8,891 nucleotides of DNA from positions 1 through 8,891 of the forward strand of contig JANOCR010000155.1 in NCBI GenBank assembly GCA_031412355.1, written 5' to 3'. A model generated the notes under the pieces. That model was not told the DNA's origin. It did no database searches and saw only the letters and a program-made list of their open reading frames with translations. Shown here piece by piece: positions 6,601 to 8,891 of the stretch. Numbering within the stretch: the first letter of the stretch is position 1; each line of letters starts with the position of its first letter. The DNA comes from JAENVT01 sp031412355. Lineage in GTDB: Bacteria > Actinomycetota > Acidimicrobiia > Acidimicrobiales > Ilumatobacteraceae. The position numbers and the translations under genes were made by a program.

Positions 6601-6699
6601 TGTGACAACTCGCGTCTGGGGACTTGTCGAACCAGAAAATCAGTGGGTAGGGCCTGAGGTTTCGGTCCGCTCAATCGCACAATGTAGTGAGCAGATGCT

Positions 6700-7857
6700 T
6701 CAGTCGAACGAGAGCGCGAACAGGTTGTCGTAGGCGAGGCCCCACGGTGGGCGGAGGAACCCCAGGGCTCTGACATCCTCGTACCAGTGTGACAAAGGAC
6801 TTCGGCGGGAGAACGAGCCGCCACCGACCACCCGCGCCAGTCGCCCGACCGTCGCTTCGGCCAGTTCTGCGACGGTCTCCTTGGCGCACAGCGCCGCGAA
6901 GCGCGCCGACGGATCGGCGGCTTCGAGGGCACGCAACGAGCCTTCGTAGGCCTGCACCGCCAACCAATGATCGCTGACTGCTCGAGTCCATTCGACCTGC
7001 TCATACGGTCGCATCTCAGCCGACTTCGGACCCAGCTGACACTTGGCGACCGCGACCGCTTCGTCGAGGACGCCGAGGATCGAGGCGGTGAACAACGTGG
7101 CGATGAAGGCGCCGGCACCTGCGGTGATGTCGCTCAACGGACCGGCGTGGGCCAGCCGCACGCCGTGGGCGCGGTCGAGTCGCATTGCATGACTCTGTGT
7201 GGCGGCCATGCCGACACCGTCCCACTCGGCAAGCAGGGTCCACCCCGATGAGCCATCCCATTGCCGGCCACGCGCGTCGAGCGCGAAGACCGCCGGCTCC
7301 TCGCTTCCCTCGGGAATCGCGGTGGTGAGCATGTAGTCGGCAATTCCCGACCCACTCCCGAAGTGCTTGTCGCCTGAGACCGCGTACGACTGACCGACCA
7401 TGAACGAGTCGTCGCTGGTGGGTGCCGCCGTGGCCCGTGTACGGGCGATGTCGCCGCCGCTGCCGGGTTCGGACGTGATCGTGCCCCACTGTGCGCCCTG
7501 GGCAGCGCTGGTCAGCACGGCCTGACGTTGCGTCTCCCATTCCGGTTGGGATGGATCAGGGTTGCACAGCCAGTAGCCCAGGACCGCAGGATGCATTGCC
7601 GACACCAGGCTGACTGCAGGATCCGCCGTCGCCAGCAGCCGGATCTGATCGCAGACGATGCGGCCAGACGATGCCATGTCCTGCCACAAGCCCCCCATCT
7701 CCACCGGCACAACGGCGCGCAACAATCCGGCATCTCGCAATGCGTCGAAGTCTGCCTGGTCAAGATGCCGGCGGGCCTGGCGTTCGCCGCGTTGAGACTT
7801 CCAGGTGTCGACGATCGACTGTACGTCCGCGCGGAGAGAGGCGACGGTTGCTGTCAT
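6700..7857 (-). CDS. Acyl-CoA dehydrogenase-fold flavoprotein (DszC/monooxygenase-like branch)
   Basis: A 385-residue soluble flavoprotein. The N-terminal helical domain (about 1-120) includes FDALRDAGLLRAVVPVEMGG. The flavin strand-domain motif TSEPGSGGD (128-136) corresponds to the usual TEP..GSD. GDKHFGSGSGIADYML (162-177) follows, then WDGVGMAATQSH (212-223), typical of the fold. The C-terminal domain has GGGSFSRRSPLSHWYEDVRAL (345-365), resembling the type-2 C-terminal domain of DszC and related flavin-dependent monooxygenases. The catalytic Glu within a YEGT-type motif of medium-chain acyl-CoA dehydrogenases is not visible at the C-terminus, so a classical alpha,beta-dehydrogenation is doubtful. 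It may instead use reduced flavin and O2, or oxidise an unusual substrate. It is transcribed divergently from a NuoF-like gene 75 bases away. ATG 7857 is the natural start, with no clear Shine-Dalgarno. The superfamily is firm; the substrate is unknown. Confidence 0.87.
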   Translation of the reverse strand: MTATVASLRADVQSIVDTWKSQRGERQARRHLDQADFDALRDAGLLRAVVPVEMGGLWQDMASSGRIVCDQIRLLATADPAVSLVSAMHPAVLGYWLCNPDPSQPEWETQRQAVLTSAAQGAQWGTITSEPGSGGDIARTRATAAPTSDDSFMVGQSYAVSGDKHFGSGSGIADYMLTTAIPEGSEEPAVFALDARGRQWDGSSGWTLLAEWDGVGMAATQSHAMRLDRAHGVRLAHAGPLSDITAGAGAFIATLFTASILGVLDEAVAVAKCQLGPKSAEMRPYEQVEWTRAVSDHWLAVQAYEGSLRALEAADPSARFAALCAKETVAELAEATVGRLARVVGGGSFSRRSPLSHWYEDVRALGFLRPPWGLAYDNLFALSFD

Positions 7858-7865
7858 GAGCGCCC

Positions 7866-7871
7866 ACTGTA
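7866..7871 (-). promoter_or_regulatory. Possible -10 element of the flavoprotein gene
   Basis: Read on the minus strand, TACAGT (TAnnnT consensus) ends eight bases before ATG 7857. This would give a leaderless or nearly leaderless mRNA, matching the absent Shine-Dalgarno. No -35 match was found. Confidence 0.3.
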
Positions 7872-7897
7872 GAACCCCTGTTTGGCGCTATCGCAGT

Positions 7898-7924
7898 TTG
7901 AAGGGCCTGCGTGCCGGGTATTCA
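7898..7924 (+). promoter_or_regulatory. Possible promoter of the NuoF-like gene
   Basis: TTGAAG (7898-7903) and TATTCA (7919-7924) are separated by 15 bases, with the -10 box ending eight bases before GTG 7933. That geometry would start transcription at or close to the GTG. The spacer is short and the -10 imperfect, so confidence is low. Confidence 0.3.
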
Positions 7925-7937
7925 CACGGATCGTGAA
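7921..7937. promoter_or_regulatory. Operator-like inverted repeat TTCAC-N7-GTGAA
   Basis: A perfect 5-bp inverted repeat with a 7-base spacer overlaps the predicted -10 box and the GTG start of the NuoF-like gene. A dimeric regulator bound here would block this promoter. No regulator gene is in the window, and a 5-bp arm can occur by chance. Confidence 0.25.
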
Positions 7938-8891
7938 CAGAGTCCTGCCTGTGAAGCCCTTCGACACCCTCGACAGCTATGTCGCGTCCGGAGGTGGCGC
8001 AGGCCTCAGCGCCGCCGGCAGCGTGTCGCCCGAGACGATCATCGAGGAGCTCGCCGCCTCTGGGCTGCGCGGACGTGGCGGGGCCGGGTTCCCCACGGGC
8101 GAGAAGTGGCGCACGATCAAGTCGTTCGCTTCGCCGGTGCTGCGCACCTCAGTCGTCGTAAACGCGGCGGAGGGTGAGCCCGGAACGTTCAAGGATCGGT
8201 CGATCTTGCGGACAAACCCATATGCGGTGCTCGAGGGAGCGCTGATCGCAGCACGAGCCATGGATGCGAAGTCGGTCGTGATCGCCACGAAAGGTACGTT
8301 CATCGACGAGTTGAAGCGCCTGCGCACTGCGATCACGGAGATCGAGTCAGCGGGCTGGCTCGGAGATGTCGAGGTTCGACTCGTCGAGGGCCCGTCGGAG
8401 TACCTGTATGGCGAGGAAACAGCGCTGCTCGAGGTGGTCGACGATCGACCGCCGTTCCCGCGCATCGCTCCACCGTTTCGACACGGGATCGTCGAGGTTG
8501 TCGAGTCGGCAAGCGAGGCCGACTCCGGCAGCGGTTTGGCCGCCGAGGTGCAGATGGCCGGTACCGACGAAAACAGCGCAGCGCCACCTGTCCTGGTCAA
8601 CAACGTCGAGACGATGGCTAACGTCGCTGCGATCATCGCCAAGGGCGCGGCGTGGTTCAGAGAGCTCGGCACCGCCGACTCACCCGGAACCATCGTGTGC
8701 ACCGTCACGGGCGATGTCGAGCACCCTGGCGTGTTCGAGGTGCCGATGGGCACCCCGTTGCGGGTCGTGATCGACACGGCCGCCGGTGGTGTGTTGCGTG
8801 GCGTCGACGTCGCCGCCGTGTTGGTCGGTGTCTCGAGCGCTGTGTTGACCGCCGACCAACTCGACACGGCACTCAGCTACGAGGCGATGGC
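7933..8891 (+). CDS. NuoF-like NADH:FMN oxidoreductase subunit, 3'-truncated by window edge
   Basis: The visible 319 codons match the 51-kDa (NuoF) family, which passes hydride from NADH to FMN and on to iron-sulfur clusters. Seen are the FMN glycine loop LRGRGGAGFPTGEKW (45-59), NAAEGEPGTFKDR (77-89), the YGEETALLE segment (159-167), the NNVET motif (223-227) and an SLBB-like segment beginning near TVTGDVEHPG (257-266). The C-terminal 4Fe-4S cysteine region lies beyond the window. The FMN-site NADE is NAAE here, the usual ICGEE is LYGEE, and about 28 extra residues (roughly 187-215) are inserted before NNVET. No other nuo genes are visible, so this is probably a stand-alone relative working with a ferredoxin or dehydrogenase, not complex I. 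GTG 7933 is chosen over GTG 7951 because related proteins carry a short LP-containing lead before the YxxxGGG segment and because of the promoter geometry. Confidence 0.88.
   Translation, partial: MNRVLPVKPFDTLDSYVASGGGAGLSAAGSVSPETIIEELAASGLRGRGGAGFPTGEKWRTIKSFASPVLRTSVVVNAAEGEPGTFKDRSILRTNPYAVLEGALIAARAMDAKSVVIATKGTFIDELKRLRTAITEIESAGWLGDVEVRLVEGPSEYLYGEETALLEVVDDRPPFPRIAPPFRHGIVEVVESASEADSGSGLAAEVQMAGTDENSAAPPVLVNNVETMANVAAIIAKGAAWFRELGTADSPGTIVCTVTGDVEHPGVFEVPMGTPLRVVIDTAAGGVLRGVDVAAVLVGVSSAVLTADQLDTALSYEAM

Larger units (their letters stand above)
6451..6699. other. Convergent intergenic region
   Basis: The 249 bases between the plus-strand PLP gene and the minus-strand flavoprotein gene hold no convincing gene. 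The longest small plus frame with an ATG (6559) gives about 32 residues with no ribosome site and no recognisable motif. The region contains the 7-bp hairpin next to the PLP gene and a group of overlapping inverted repeats at 6564-6600, both listed separately. The remaining sequence (6601-6699) shows no structure I can support. Confidence 0.6.

Noticed and set aside
6559..6657. Small plus-strand frame of about 32 residues in the convergent gap
   Set aside because: No ribosome site, no motif, and it runs through the inverted-repeat cluster.
7880..7900. Direct repeat of GTTTG in the divergent intergenic region
   Set aside because: Five bases repeated once is not significant without conservation data.

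Overview
The window is GC-rich. It uses many GTG start codons, and its genes are packed tightly, with 1- and 4-base overlaps. Together with a homologue of the actinobacterial decaprenyl-phosphate phosphoribosyltransferase, this points to a high-GC actinobacterium, perhaps the Acidimicrobiia. That placement is an inference from style and gene content; there is no marker gene such as rRNA.

Positions 1-5161 form one compact plus-strand run: the catalytic half of a 23S rRNA pseudouridine synthase (RluB family, cut by the window start), prephenate dehydrogenase (tyrA), EPSP synthase (aroA), a HAD-IB phosphatase, a UbiA-family prenyltransferase that closely resembles DPPR synthase, and a class I SAM methyltransferase. 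From tyrA onward every junction is an overlap (TAGTG, GTGA, ATGA, GTGA), so the genes are probably translationally coupled. The first part serves rRNA modification and the shikimate/tyrosine pathway. The second part looks like polyprenyl-phosphate-linked pentose metabolism for the cell envelope: the prenyltransferase would make a lipid-linked phosphoribose, and the HAD enzyme is a natural candidate to remove its 5-phosphate.

Positions 5194-6450 carry a small, very acidic protein with one canonical EF-hand loop, then a cysteine-synthase-family PLP enzyme of a divergent subfamily. A 7-bp perfect hairpin follows this gene. The 249-base gap at 6451-6699 holds this hairpin and a knot of three overlapping inverted repeats, but no convincing gene.

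Positions 6700-7857 (minus strand) encode an acyl-CoA-dehydrogenase-fold flavoprotein closer to the DszC/monooxygenase branch than to true acyl-CoA dehydrogenases. It is transcribed divergently from a NuoF-like NADH:FMN oxidoreductase subunit (7933 to beyond the window end). That subunit has altered residues in its FMN pocket and an extra internal segment. The 75-base divergent intergenic region holds possible promoters and an operator-like inverted repeat.

Most of the window is ordinary housekeeping sequence. The parts most worth following up are the coupled HAD-UbiA-methyltransferase block and the divergent flavoprotein/NuoF-like pair. I found no tRNA, rRNA, CRISPR array, insertion sequence or origin.
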